A stretch of 64,000 bases of DNA from Streptomyces dangxiongensis (GCF_003675325.1 NZ_CP033073.1:3286001-3350000); one strand, 5' to 3'. Numbered from the stretch's first letter, positions 44,390 through 53,763 are shown. Program-made: numbers and translations. The notes: generated from the sequence alone by a model not told the origin.

Positions 44390-45637
44390 CTACTTCGCCG
44401 CGTCGGCCGCCTTCACGAGGGCGTCCTTGGTGACCGCACCGGCGTAGACCTTGCCGTCGTCGGTGATCAGGGCGTTGACCAGGCGGGTGGAGAAGACCGT
44501 GCCCTTGCCGAAGGCACCGGAGACCGGCTCGCCGAGCGAGCCGAGGAAGCCGCCGAGGTCACCGCCCTTGGCGCCGGTGGGCAGGCCGCCCTTGGCGCCG
44601 GTGTCGAAGGCGGCGACGGACGTCCAGCCCTTGCCGAGGACCGTGGCGCCGCCCGGCCCCTCGCCGGACTTTCCGCCGCCCTGCGGGACGTGCCCTCGCG
44701 TCCGGGCCCCGTCCCTGAACTCTCCGCCGGTGCCCGGGGTGTGTTCCCGCCCCGAGGACTCGTCCTTCCCCTCGGTGACCTTCGCCCCCTTGGGCGGGGT
44801 GAAGTCGAAGGTGGAGGCGGCCGGTTCGGCGAAGGAGACCCGGGTGAAGCCGGCGTCGACGACGGCGGCGCCGCCGCCGCTCGGGGTCAGCGTGAACTTC
44901 AGCGGCAGGCCCGTCCGCGCGTCCACGGCGATGCTGATCGCGCCGACGGTGGTGCCGGGCTGCCTGGGCTTGATCAGCAGTTTGTAGGCGTCGCGCCCGG
45001 CGACCTGGGCGGTGCCGTCGACGGTGACGGACGTCGTGTCGTCGACCGACTTCAGGGCCTTGTCGGCGAAGTCCTTCGGCGTGGCCGGCGCGGTCCCGCG
45101 GTGCCTGCCGGAACCGGCTCCGGTGGAGTGGTGAACCTCGTTGCTCTTGCTGTCGTAGCCCCAGACGTCCTTGCCGTCGTGGATCAGGCTGTACTCGGCG
45201 CCGCTCTCCAGCAGCGACAGCTTCTGCCGGTCGGGGCCGTCGGCGGCGACGCGCAGGGTGTGCGTGCCGGAGGCCAGCTCGGTGAGCCTGGCCCGCGGGT
45301 CGGCGGACGAGCCGTCGCCGGAGTCCTTGCCCGCCCCGGAGAGCAGGCTGTTCTCCAGGCCGCCGAGTTCGGGCAGCCCGAGGTCGGTGCTGATCTTCAC
45401 GGTGCCGGACAACTGCTGCACGTCCGACCTGGCGATCTTTTCGACGAGCTGCTGTGCGCTGATCTTCGGCAGGTCGGGGTCACCGGAGTCGGCGAGCGCC
45501 GGGACGAGCCCGATCGTGGCCGCGGCCACCCCCACCACCGCGACCGGGACGGCGTACCGGGCGGCCTTGCGCCGGCCGGGACGCGGGTCCTCGTCGCGCG
45601 CGCCGCCCACTGCGTCGTCGGATGCGTACGGTGCCAT
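44390..45637 (-). CDS. LolA/LppX-like exported protein
   Basis: 415 residues from the ATG at 45637 (GGAGGTAAGG upstream). One N-terminal membrane anchor or signal (YAVPVAVVGVAAATIGLVPALA, about 27-48 of the protein) lacks a lipobox Cys. The rest (QQLVEKIARSDVQQLSGTVKIST, DGKDVWGYDSKSNEVHHS, VDARTGLPLKFTL) has the half-barrel pattern of LolA-type/DUF2092 domains. It is first in the operon with the ABC-2 exporter and probably binds a lipid or lipoprotein outside the membrane. Confidence 0.82.
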   Translation of the reverse strand: MAPYASDDAVGGARDEDPRPGRRKAARYAVPVAVVGVAAATIGLVPALADSGDPDLPKISAQQLVEKIARSDVQQLSGTVKISTDLGLPELGGLENSLLSGAGKDSGDGSSADPRARLTELASGTHTLRVAADGPDRQKLSLLESGAEYSLIHDGKDVWGYDSKSNEVHHSTGAGSGRHRGTAPATPKDFADKALKSVDDTTSVTVDGTAQVAGRDAYKLLIKPRQPGTTVGAISIAVDARTGLPLKFTLTPSGGGAAVVDAGFTRVSFAEPAASTFDFTPPKGAKVTEGKDESSGREHTPGTGGEFRDGARTRGHVPQGGGKSGEGPGGATVLGKGWTSVAAFDTGAKGGLPTGAKGGDLGGFLGSLGEPVSGAFGKGTVFSTRLVNALITDDGKVYAGAVTKDALVKAADAAK

Positions 45638-45817
45638 GTGTGCCTTACCTCCGTCGTCGGCGGCGGCTGTCCTCACGCTGGTCCACCTGAGCCGCCATTC
45701 TCACCCGAATCGGTGAGGGAGTGGTGATTTCCGTAGTGACCATCTGACCAAATCGGCCGCGGGGAAGCGTCAGCCCTCGGGGCCAACTCCGTGTACGCCT
45801 GCGGTATGACATGCGAA

Positions 45818-45864
45818 GGCGGCATCTCCCCCGACCCGTAGGGGTCGTGCGGGAAGACGCCGCC
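45818..45864 (-). terminator. Compound hairpin downstream of the polyprenyl synthase gene
   Basis: GGCGGC at 45818-45823 pairs with GCCGCC at 45859-45864, with further nested pairing (CCGACCC/GGGGTCG) inside. It is 20 bp after the stop of the synthase gene. Confidence 0.65.
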
Positions 45865-45883
45865 CGAAGCGGGTCCGGCCGGT

Positions 45884-46894
45884 TCAGCCGGCGCGGTGCA
45901 CCACCGCGTCGCACAGTTCGAGGAGCGCCGCCTTGGCGTCGCACTCCCGCAGTGGCGCCAGCGCGGCCCGCGCCTCCTCCGCGTACCGCACGGTGTCCCG
46001 GCGGGCCTGCTCCAGCGCGGGGTGCGCGCGCAGCGCGGTCAGCGCCTCGGCGTGCCGGGCGTCGTCGCTGAGGTCGGAGTCCAGCAGCGCGCAGAGGGCG
46101 AGGTCCTCGGTCAGGCCCAGCCGGGTGGCCCGCTCGCGCAGCCGGAGCACGGGGAGGGTGGGGATGCCCTCGCGCAGGTCGGTGCCCGGGGTCTTGCCGG
46201 ACTCGTGGGAGTCCGAGGCGATGTCCAGGACGTCGTCGGCGAGCTGGAAGGCGACGCCGAGCCGTTCGCCGTACTGGGTGAGCACGTCGACGACCGTGTC
46301 GTCGGCACCGGACATCATCGCGCCGAACCGGCACGACACCGCCACCAGGGAGCCCGTCTTGCCGCCGAGCACGTCCAGGTAGTGCTCGACCGGGTCGCGG
46401 CCGTCCGAGGGGCCCGCGGTCTCCAGGATCTGGCCGGTGACCAGCCGTTCGAACGCGAGGGCCTGCACCCGGACCGCCTCGGGGCCGAGGTCGGCGAGGA
46501 TCTGGGAGGCGCGGGCGAAGAGGAAGTCGCCGGTGAGGACCGCGACGGAGTTGCCCCAGCGCGTGTTGGCGCTGGCCACGCCGCGTCGCACGGCCGCCTC
46601 GTCCATGACGTCGTCGTGGTACAGCGTGGCCAGATGGGTCAGCTCCACGACCACGGCGGACGGTACGACACCGGGCGCGTAGGGGTCGCCGAACTGTGCC
46701 GCGAGCATCACGAGCAGCGGCCGGAACCGCTTCCCACCGGCCCGTACGAGGTGCTGCGCGGCCTCCGTGATGAACGGGACCTCACTCTTGGTGGCCTCGA
46801 GCAAGCCTTCCTCGACAGCCGTCAATCCGGCCTGGACATCGGCTTCCAGAGCCTGGTCCCGCACGCTCAGCCCGAACGGCCCGACGACGGTCAC
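45884..46894 (-). CDS. Long-chain (all-trans) polyprenyl diphosphate synthase
   Basis: 336 residues from a GTG at 46894. Aspartate-rich motifs DDVMD (94-98) and DDVLD (in FQLADDVLDIASD) bind Mg-diphosphate, and GGKRFRP binds IPP. Ala89 and Thr90, five and four residues before the first motif, are small, which fits long products rather than farnesyl or geranylgeranyl diphosphate. In Streptomyces this enzyme supplies the MK-9 side chain of menaquinone, the electron acceptor of the nuo complexes encoded nearby. Single gene with its own promoter and terminator. Confidence 0.9.
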   Translation of the reverse strand: MTVVGPFGLSVRDQALEADVQAGLTAVEEGLLEATKSEVPFITEAAQHLVRAGGKRFRPLLVMLAAQFGDPYAPGVVPSAVVVELTHLATLYHDDVMDEAAVRRGVASANTRWGNSVAVLTGDFLFARASQILADLGPEAVRVQALAFERLVTGQILETAGPSDGRDPVEHYLDVLGGKTGSLVAVSCRFGAMMSGADDTVVDVLTQYGERLGVAFQLADDVLDIASDSHESGKTPGTDLREGIPTLPVLRLRERATRLGLTEDLALCALLDSDLSDDARHAEALTALRAHPALEQARRDTVRYAEEARAALAPLRECDAKAALLELCDAVVHRAG

Positions 46895-47454
46895 GAGGGG
46901 TCTCCTGTCTGCTGCTGTCTGCTGGCGATCACACGGTTTGTCGATAGGTCGCTGCCCTCACTCAACTCAGCGTATCCGGTCCTCTTTCGATCACCGATAG
47001 CGCCCACCGGTCCAGCCTGGGCGGTATCGGACCGGAACGGGCATGAGTGTGATCAGGTAGTAGGAAGGGACATTTATCGACTTAACGGCAATTCCGTACT
47101 CTGTCGTGACCTCTCCCCTCCTTCCGCCCGCCCCCTTTCGGCCACCCACCCGCACCCGTGGGTTCGACCGCGCCGCGGCCCGGATTCCTCCGTCGCCGGA
47201 CTCCGGGGCGGGAATGCGCCGATTCCCTCTTGTCTGTTTTGCAGCAATTTGCCATTTAGTGAATTAGGTCACGCGCCGACCCGGCCGCCCCGCCCGTCCA
47301 AGCCCTCCCGAACCCTTGCCCCGTGGGCGAGTTGAGGATTGGCGACCGCAAAGGATCAAGTACCCCATACGACGTCGATCAAGGTCAAATGGTGCGTTGT
47401 GTGAACTCGGCACTTGTTCCCGACATGTGCTCTCGCATACGTTCCCGGCCGTCG
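46895..47454. other. Intergenic region between the divergent synthase and transglycosylase genes
   Basis: No gene is supported. The part from 47220 to 47400 is AT-rich for this genome (TTTTGCAGCAATTTGCCATTTAGTGAATTAGG) and probably carries regulatory sites and the riboswitch promoter. Confidence 0.6.
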
Positions 47455-47652
47455 GGCGGACGCCTAATCCTGCCGCCGCCCGCATCACCCATCGACGAAC
47501 TCATTCGTACGGCAGGAGCGGGGGACCCAGGTAGGCCGCCGGACCGGAACGGCACACGCCGCGCCGGAACGGCTAGGGGTGAAGCCGTGCCTCCTTCAGG
47601 GCACGGCCGGGCGCCTCCCCGCCCGAACCCGACAGCTCACCTCGCAGGCGCC
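47455..47652 (+). promoter_or_regulatory. c-di-AMP riboswitch (ydaO/yuaA type)
   Basis: The conserved blocks occur in order and at the right spacing: CCTAATCCTGCCG at about 47463, GGCAGGAGCGGGGGACCCAG at 47511, GGGGTGAAGCCG at 47576, and CCCGAACCCGACAGCT followed by ACCTCGCAGGC at 47622-47649. The closing stem pairs the CGCC near 47461 with the GGCG at 47647. It ends 17 bp before the start of a secreted transglycosylase gene. In Streptomyces such riboswitches are known to control cell-wall hydrolases such as rpfA. High c-di-AMP would switch expression off. Confidence 0.9.
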
Positions 47653-47668
47653 GGAGAGGAACATCGCC

Positions 47669-48154
47669 ATGTCTGCCGTCGCTCAGCACCCCCGCACCCG
47701 CAACAGCCGCCTCGTCCGCGCCCTCACCGCCGCGGCCACCGGCGCCGCCGTCCTCGCCCTGCCGCTCATCGGCGCCACCGGCGCCGCCGCGGCCACCACC
47801 ACCGCCACGAAGGCCACCACCCCCGCCGGCTACCCGAACACCCTCGACGGCTGGATCCGCGAGTCGCTCGCGATCATGGCGCAGAAGGGCATCCCGGGCA
47901 CCTACAACGGCATCTACCGCAACATCATCCGCGAGTCGTCGGGCAACCCGTCCGCCATCAACCTGTGGGACTCCAACGCGGCAGCGGGCATCCCGTCCAA
48001 GGGCCTGCTCCAGGTCATCGACCCCACGTTCAACGCCTACCACGTGGCCGGAACGTCGTTCAACATCTACGACCCGGTCGCGAACATCACCGCCGCCTGC
48101 AACTACGCGGCCGCACGGTACGGCTCGATCGACAACGTCTTCGGGGCGTACTGA
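47669..48154 (+). CDS. Secreted lytic transglycosylase (SLT fold)
   Basis: 161 residues from the ATG at 47669 (GGAGAGGAA upstream). The signal peptide runs to about residue 42 (VRALTAAATGAAVLALPLIGATGAAAA). The SLT domain has catalytic Glu in IIRESSGNPSAINLWDSN and the family GLLQVIDPTFNAYH; AACNYAAARYGSIDNVFGAY closes it. There is no LysM or other binding domain. It cleaves peptidoglycan outside the cell. The c-di-AMP riboswitch in its leader links wall remodelling to the nucleotide second messenger. Confidence 0.93.
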   Translation: MSAVAQHPRTRNSRLVRALTAAATGAAVLALPLIGATGAAAATTTATKATTPAGYPNTLDGWIRESLAIMAQKGIPGTYNGIYRNIIRESSGNPSAINLWDSNAAAGIPSKGLLQVIDPTFNAYHVAGTSFNIYDPVANITAACNYAAARYGSIDNVFGAY

Positions 48155-48188
48155 CCGGCACCGGCGGCGGGCGCTGCTGACATCCCGG

Positions 48189-49001
48189 TCAGTCGGCCGG
48201 GAACAGTCTCTCGAGGACGACGGCGACACCGTCGTCCTCGTTCGACAGAGTGACCTCGTCCGCGACAGCCCGCAGTTCGGCGTGGGCGCCGGCCATCGCG
48301 ACGCCGTGGCCCGCCCAGTCGAACATCGGGATGTCGTTGGGCATGTCACCGAAGGCGACGGCCCGTTCGGCGCCGATCCCCAGCCGCTCGGCGGCCAGCG
48401 CGAGCCCCGTCGCCTTGGTCACCCCGCTCGGCTGGAGCTCCACGGTCCCCGGCCCCGACATCGTGACCGTCGCCAGCGAGCCCACCACCGCACGCGCCAC
48501 GGCCGCCAGCTCGTCGTCGGACAGGGCGGCATGACGCAGCAGCACCTTGCTGATGGGCGCGGACCACAGGTCGTCCCGCCGGCCGACCCGCAGCGCGGGC
48601 AGCGTCGGATGGGGCATCCGGTAGCCGGGCTCGATGAGTGTGAGCCCGTCCACGCCGTCCTGGTCGACCGCCGCGAAGACCTGCCCCACCTCCGCCTCGA
48701 TCTTGCCGAGCGCGGTTTCCGCCAGCTCCCGGTCCAGCCGGACCGACCACAGCAGGCGGTCGGTCCCGGCGTCGTAGAGCTGCGCGCCCTGCCCGCACAC
48801 CGCGAGCCCCGTGCGGCCGAGATCCGCCAGGAGCGGCCGTACCCGCGGGGCCGGGCGGCCCGTCACCACCAGGTGGCGGGCACCGGCCCACGCCACCCGC
48901 GCGAGCGCGGCGAGCGACCGGTCGGAGACGGTGTCGTCGCCGCGCAGCAGCGTCCCGTCCAGGTCGGTGGCGATCAGGGCGTACGCGGGGGTGGGTGCCA
49001 T
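48189..49001 (-). CDS. HAD-superfamily hydrolase, Cof type
   Basis: 270 residues from the ATG at 49001 (an ATG at 49025 is in frame). HAD motif I is IATDLDGTLLRGDD, motif II is VVTGRPAPR, motif III Lys is in SGVTKATGLALAAERLG, and motif IV is VAFGDMPNDIPMFDWAG. A C2 cap separates motifs II and III. It is a cytoplasmic sugar- or nucleotide-phosphatase of unknown substrate. Convergent with the transglycosylase gene; 34 bp separate the stops. Confidence 0.92.
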   Translation of the reverse strand: MAPTPAYALIATDLDGTLLRGDDTVSDRSLAALARVAWAGARHLVVTGRPAPRVRPLLADLGRTGLAVCGQGAQLYDAGTDRLLWSVRLDRELAETALGKIEAEVGQVFAAVDQDGVDGLTLIEPGYRMPHPTLPALRVGRRDDLWSAPISKVLLRHAALSDDELAAVARAVVGSLATVTMSGPGTVELQPSGVTKATGLALAAERLGIGAERAVAFGDMPNDIPMFDWAGHGVAMAGAHAELRAVADEVTLSNEDDGVAVVLERLFPAD

Positions 49002-49270
49002 GATCAGAGAATACGGACACCGCACCCCGCCGACTCACCTGTCTCGTCCGGCACTTACCTGCTGACCGGCCCCGACCGGCCGGTTCCGGCCGGCCCCCGC
49101 GGGCTCCTGGACGCCGGTCCCCCAACCGGCTCCGGCACCGGCTGCCCGGACGAGGAGGAGCGGATCAGGACGGGGGTGGGACGGCCCCGGACGCAGGCGG
49201 CACGGCCCCGGACGGAGGCGAAAGGGCCCCTGGTGGAGGCGGAACCGGTGCCGGGCCCGGACGGAACGCC

Positions 49271-50473
49271 TCACCCGTGGGCCGCCGCCAGATGCCTCGC
49301 CAGGCGCGGGGAGGCGAACTCCGTCCCGCAGACGAAACGCATCACCGGGCCGTACGAGGAGGCCGCCGGCAGGCCGGTGAAGTACAGGCCCGGCACCGAG
49401 GAGACGTAGCCGGGGCCGAGTCTCGGCGTGCCACGGCTCACCGCGAGCCGGGTGCGCAGTCCGGGGCCGAGGAAGTCCATCGCCGCGAGGTCGACGCGGT
49501 AACCGGTGGCGGCGATGACGTGGTCGGCGGTGAGCCGCTCGGTCCGCCCGGCGTGGGTGCGGACGATGAGCACGGGACTGCCGTCCGGGGCCTCGGCGCC
49601 CACCACCCGCTCGACGTCCCGCACCCGCACACCGCTCTCGAAGCGCTCGCGCAGCCACCAGGCGCCGAGCGGGCCGAGGACCCGGCGGACCAGGTAATGA
49701 CGGGTGGACTCGGGCAGGAAGCGGTACGGGTGCGGGTGATGGCTGAGCGCCCACAGCGACCAGGCGCGGCCGAACGGGGACCGGGGCCGGAACGCCGGCT
49801 GCCGCCAGGGCGGGCTGCCGAAAGCGACCCGCCCGCGTCCCCGGGCGACCACGCGCACGCGTGCACCCGCCTCGGCGGCGAGCGTCGCCGTCTCCAGCGC
49901 GGACTGGCCGGCGCCGATGACGATCAGCTCGCGGCCGGCGAACCGGCCGAGGTCGTGGTGCTGGGAACTGTGCGAGACCGGGCCGGACGGGGAAGGTCCG
50001 TCGGCCGCCGCTCCCGTCAGCTCCGGCGGCAGGTGGGCGAGCCCGGCCAGGCCGGTGGCGACGACGACCGCGCGCGCGGTGAACAGCTCCCCGGAGTCCA
50101 GCGCGATCGCGAAACCGCCGCCCGGATCGCGGTCGGCCGAGACGACCCGCACCCGCTCCAGTCCGGGGACCAGCCGCTGCTGGAACCACTCGCCGTAGGC
50201 GGTGAACGTCTCCACCGGGATGATGTCCTCGTCCGTCACCAGGCGGCGGACGCCGGCCGCGTCGCAGTAGTCGGCGAGGGTGTGGCCGGGCTGGGGACAG
50301 TCGAGGTTCGAGGCGGCGGGCGTCGACTTGAGGAGCATGCCCTCGGGCATGTGGTCACGCCAACTGACCATGGGCTCGCCGAAGACGCGGACCGGGATGC
50401 CGCGCGCCCGCAGGTGCGCGGCGGTGGACAGGCCGAACGGCCCCGCCCCGATGACTGCAACCGGTCGAATCAC
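49271..50473 (-). CDS. FAD/NAD(P)-dependent oxidoreductase (flavin monooxygenase-like)
   Basis: 400 residues from a GTG at 50473 with GGGGAGG upstream. FAD motif VAVIGAGPFGLSTAAHL at the N-terminus, NADPH motif ELIVIGAGQSALETATLAAEAG about 180 residues in, and a third Gly-rich stretch VIAATGYRVDLAAMDFLG. This layout fits the flavin-containing monooxygenase/lysine N-hydroxylase-like group. It follows an ATP-grasp gene on the same strand, so the two probably act in one pathway. The substrate is unknown. Confidence 0.85.
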   Translation of the reverse strand: MIRPVAVIGAGPFGLSTAAHLRARGIPVRVFGEPMVSWRDHMPEGMLLKSTPAASNLDCPQPGHTLADYCDAAGVRRLVTDEDIIPVETFTAYGEWFQQRLVPGLERVRVVSADRDPGGGFAIALDSGELFTARAVVVATGLAGLAHLPPELTGAAADGPSPSGPVSHSSQHHDLGRFAGRELIVIGAGQSALETATLAAEAGARVRVVARGRGRVAFGSPPWRQPAFRPRSPFGRAWSLWALSHHPHPYRFLPESTRHYLVRRVLGPLGAWWLRERFESGVRVRDVERVVGAEAPDGSPVLIVRTHAGRTERLTADHVIAATGYRVDLAAMDFLGPGLRTRLAVSRGTPRLGPGYVSSVPGLYFTGLPAASSYGPVMRFVCGTEFASPRLARHLAAAHG

Positions 50474-50530
50474 GAAGTACCTCCCCAGGACGCGCTGCGC
50501 CACGCCGTCGTGGCCTTGCCTGCTTCGTGC

Positions 50531-50610
50531 CTTGCCCAGGTCCTGCCTTGCCCAGGTCCTGCCTTGCCCAGGTCCTGCCTTGCCCAGGTCCTGCCTTGCC
50601 TAGGTCCTGC
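50531..50610. repeat. 16-bp tandem repeat, five copies
   Basis: CTTGCCCAGGTCCTGC at 50531, 50547, 50563 and 50579, with a fifth variant CTTGCCTAGGTCCTGC at 50595. There are no spacers, so it is not a CRISPR array. The C-to-T change in the fifth unit creates the stop codon of the ATP-grasp gene. Confidence 0.95.
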
Positions 50611-51925
50611 CTCGCCTATGCCGTCTCTCGCCTACGCCGTACCTCGCCCGCTTCGTACTGGTACCGCTGCCGCGGCGGTGGGTGCGCCATAGCTGGCAGA
50701 GGTGCTTCGCGCCCGGGCGCACGAAGCGGGCGAGCATCGTGAGGAACGGCAGCGGGTCGTCACCCGCGAACCAGGCCAGCTCCGTCCCGCTCGCCCGCAC
50801 CGGTGCGTGCGGGGTCGTGTAACCGCTGCGGCGGTAGGCGAGGAGGGCGGGGAGGTCGATGTTCTCCACGACGTAGCGGTGGCCGGCGCGCTGTTCGCCC
50901 CGCGGGACGGCGCGGCCGGTCAGATGCAGGTGCAGGGCGCGTACGACGTCCACGCCCGACTCGTTCTCGAAGAGCCGGAACTGGGCGCCCACGCGCGGGT
51001 TGAAGTCGAGGAGTTTGTACCGTCCGTCGCGCCGGTCGAAGCGCAGGTCGAGGTCGATGACGCCGCTGAAGCCGATCTGTCTGACGAAACGTGCGGCGAG
51101 CCCGGCGAGTTCCGGGTTGTCGACGACGTACGCGTTCGCCGTCATGCCGGCGTGCGGCGGCCAGGAGCGCACCTTGACCCCGGTGAACAGCGCGAGCGGG
51201 CTGGAGTCCTGGTCGAAGCAGGCGTGCACGATCCAGTCCTCGGCGTCCTCGCGCGGCAGGTACTCCTGGAGGACGACGCCGGGTTCCCCGCCCCAGTCGC
51301 GGGCCAGGCTGAGCAGTCCCTCGCGCGTGCCGATCCTCGTGGTGCCGTTCACCGCGGGCCGCCTGCGCCGCACGAACGCCTCACGGTTCTTGGCCACCAC
51401 CGGGAAACGGGTCCGGTCCGCGAAGGCGACGACGTCCTCGTACGACCGCGGGAACGCGGCCGTGGGGCTCGCGACGCCGTGTTCCGCGCACAGTTCGTGC
51501 AGCCCCTGCTTGCTGGCCAGCCGGCGCGGCAGCACCGGGTCGACGCGCGGGAAGAGGAAGGAGCCGGCCAGGTGCTCCTGGTGCTCGGCGATCAGGACGG
51601 CGGCCTCCTCGTCCGTCGGGATGAGGACCGCCGGCCGGCCGATCCGGCGACCGATCCGCAACAGGCCCTCCACCAGGTGGCCCGGATCCTCCGCACCGGT
51701 CGTCGGCCACACGAACGCCTTCCTCAGGTACCGGGAGGAGGCCGCCGGTGTGTACGGGTCCTCGGTGATCGCGTACACGGGCACGCCCAGGCGGCCCAGG
51801 CTGCGGATCGCGCCGACGCCTCCGTGGTGCAGCGGGTAGTGGCCGAACTTGACGATCAGGGCCGGCACATCGCGGTCGGCCGACCACGGTGCGCCGACGG
51901 CGTCTCCGGCCACGGGTCCCCCCAC
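50600..51925 (-). CDS. ATP-grasp domain protein (carboxylate-amine ligase-like)
   Basis: 441 residues from a GTG at 51925 (GGGGGGAC upstream). ATP-grasp elements: N-terminal Rossmann part (ALIVKFGHYPLHHGGVGAIRSLGRLGVPVYAIT), FPVVAKNREAFVRRR for phosphate and Lys contacts, GVVLQEYLPREDAEDW, and the Mg ligands in GVIDLDLRFDRRDGRYKLLDFNPRVGAQF. The family forms an acyl-phosphate and joins it to an amine. The tail after residue ~410 is basic and ends in a tandem repeat. Paired with the flavoprotein downstream across a 126-bp gap. Confidence 0.87.
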   Translation of the reverse strand: MGGPVAGDAVGAPWSADRDVPALIVKFGHYPLHHGGVGAIRSLGRLGVPVYAITEDPYTPAASSRYLRKAFVWPTTGAEDPGHLVEGLLRIGRRIGRPAVLIPTDEEAAVLIAEHQEHLAGSFLFPRVDPVLPRRLASKQGLHELCAEHGVASPTAAFPRSYEDVVAFADRTRFPVVAKNREAFVRRRRPAVNGTTRIGTREGLLSLARDWGGEPGVVLQEYLPREDAEDWIVHACFDQDSSPLALFTGVKVRSWPPHAGMTANAYVVDNPELAGLAARFVRQIGFSGVIDLDLRFDRRDGRYKLLDFNPRVGAQFRLFENESGVDVVRALHLHLTGRAVPRGEQRAGHRYVVENIDLPALLAYRRSGYTTPHAPVRASGTELAWFAGDDPLPFLTMLARFVRPGAKHLCQLWRTHRRGSGTSTKRARYGVGERRHRRGRT

Positions 51926-52162
51926 GCGTCCCCCCAGATGGAACGGATCCGCCCCGTCCGCGTCCCGAAAGGACGCTAAGCCGGAACTACCGCCTCCGAC
52001 AAGGCCTATCCGGACATTGCGAACTCTTTAGGCCCTGCGCGGGCAACCTCCCAAGCGCCTTGGAAGGCACTGCCCAAGACACATGGATCAGCCGTAACGT
52101 GTGGCGCGACCACATGGAACGCAGCGCCATGCATGGCCTGGATGAGAGCGAGGCAGCACCCC

Positions 52163-53380
52163 ATGCCCCCCTTCGACGTCCCCGAGGGCGACCCGTTCGG
52201 CCCGCACAACCTTCCCTACGGCGTGTTCTCGCCCTCCGGCAGCACCGAGCGGACGGTCGGAGTCCGGCTCGGGGACCACGTCCTCGACGCGGGCGCCGCC
52301 GCCGCGGCACTCGGCTCGCCCCACCGCTCGCTGCTCGACCGGCCCACTCTCAACCCGCTGCTGGCCGCCGGCCCCGGCACCTGGTCGGACGTGCGGCGCG
52401 ACCTCGTCTCCTGGGTCACGGACCCCGCGCACCGCGCGACGGTCGAGCCGCTGTTCCGCCCCTTGTCCGAGGTGATTCTGCACCTGCCCTTCGAGGTGGC
52501 CGACTACGTCGACTTCTACGCCTCGGAGCACCACGCCCGCAACGCCGGCCGGATCTTCCGCCCGGACGCCGCGGACTCCCTCATGCCGAACTGGAAGCAC
52601 CTCCCGGTCGGTTACCACGGCCGCGCCGGCACGGTGGTGGTCTCGGGCACGGACGTCGTACGGCCGTCGGGGCAGCGCAAGGGCCCGGGCGACCCGGCGC
52701 CCGTCTTCGGCCCGTCGGTCCGGCTGGACATCGAGGCCGAGGTCGGCTTCGTCGTGGGCGCTCCCTCCCAGCCGGGCCGTCCGGTCGGGCTCGGCGACTT
52801 CCGGAGCCACGTCTTCGGGCTGTGCCTGCTGAACGACTGGTCCGCGCGGGACATCCAGGCCTGGGAGTACGTCCCCCTCGGCCCCTTCCTCGCCAAGTCC
52901 TTCGCCACCTCGGTGTCGGCGTGGATCACCCCGCTGGAAGCGCTGGAGCACGCGCGCGTGGCACCCCCGGAACGCACCCACCCCCTGCTGCCCTACCTGG
53001 ACGACACGGCGCCCGGCGTGGAACCGGGCGGGTACGACCTGCGCATCTCCGTCGCGATCAACGGCCACGTGGTCTCGGAGCCCCCGTACTCCACCATGTA
53101 CTGGACCGCCGCCCAGCAGCTCGCCCACATGACGGTCAACGGCGCCTCGCTGCGCACCGGCGACCTGTACGGCTCCGGCACGGTGAGCGGTCCCGCCGAG
53201 CATCAGCGCGGCTCGCTGCTGGAGCTGACCTGGAACGGCCGCGACCCGCTGGAGCTGCCCGACGGCAAGCGGACGTTCCTGGAGGACGGGGACGTGGTGA
53301 CGCTCACGGCCTGGGCTCCCGGCGCGGACGGAGGCCGGGTGGGACTGGGCGAGGTCACCGGACGTGTCGTGACGGCGTGA
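52163..53380 (+). CDS. Fumarylacetoacetase
   Basis: 405 residues from the ATG at 52163. Metal-binding and catalytic regions are all visible: DYVDFYASEHHARNAG (Asp ligand and catalytic His), HLPVGYHGRAGTVVVSG, the Glu pair in RLDIEAEVGFVVG, and the Asp in LLNDWSARDIQAWEYVPLGPF. N-terminal SH3-like domain LPYGVFSP...VGVRLGD. It hydrolyses 4-fumarylacetoacetate to fumarate and acetoacetate, the last step of tyrosine/homogentisate degradation. The other pathway genes are not in the window. Confidence 0.94.
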   Translation: MPPFDVPEGDPFGPHNLPYGVFSPSGSTERTVGVRLGDHVLDAGAAAAALGSPHRSLLDRPTLNPLLAAGPGTWSDVRRDLVSWVTDPAHRATVEPLFRPLSEVILHLPFEVADYVDFYASEHHARNAGRIFRPDAADSLMPNWKHLPVGYHGRAGTVVVSGTDVVRPSGQRKGPGDPAPVFGPSVRLDIEAEVGFVVGAPSQPGRPVGLGDFRSHVFGLCLLNDWSARDIQAWEYVPLGPFLAKSFATSVSAWITPLEALEHARVAPPERTHPLLPYLDDTAPGVEPGGYDLRISVAINGHVVSEPPYSTMYWTAAQQLAHMTVNGASLRTGDLYGSGTVSGPAEHQRGSLLELTWNGRDPLELPDGKRTFLEDGDVVTLTAWAPGADGGRVGLGEVTGRVVTA

Positions 53381-53763
53381 CGCACCGGCCCGCGAACCCG
53401 GGCCGCGCGGGCTGACCGCCGCAGCGACCTGGGCGCCGACCGGGCCCGCCTTGCTGCCGGGCGCCGCCTCCACGGCGTCCCGGCACGGCGCGGGGACGCG
53501 CGCGTGACACCGCGGAAGCCGCCCACGCGCGCGGGCCGGGGCGGCGCCCGCGCCCACGAACGCACCCTCCGGGCACCCCCGGGCCCCGCGAGTCGCCCGC
53601 GCGCGGGCCGCGGTCCGGCCGGATCGGCGCCGACACCTGACTCCGAGCGCCCGTCTTCGTCATACTGACAGGGACACGCACCACACGCGGCGCGCAGCCG
53701 CCCGCCGCGTGCCCGCACCACCGAGACCCGCACGCCTCTCCGACCAGGAACCGGAGCCCCGGC
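53381..53763. other. GC-rich intergenic region
   Basis: No gene is supported. It contains GCGCGCGTGACACC and CCACGCGCGCG as a loose inverted repeat around 53500-53535 that could end fumarylacetoacetase transcription, and the promoter of the M56 peptidase gene nearer 53700. Confidence 0.5.

Noticed and set aside
50531..50610. Possible CRISPR array
   Set aside because: Units follow each other without spacers, and there are no cas genes in the window.
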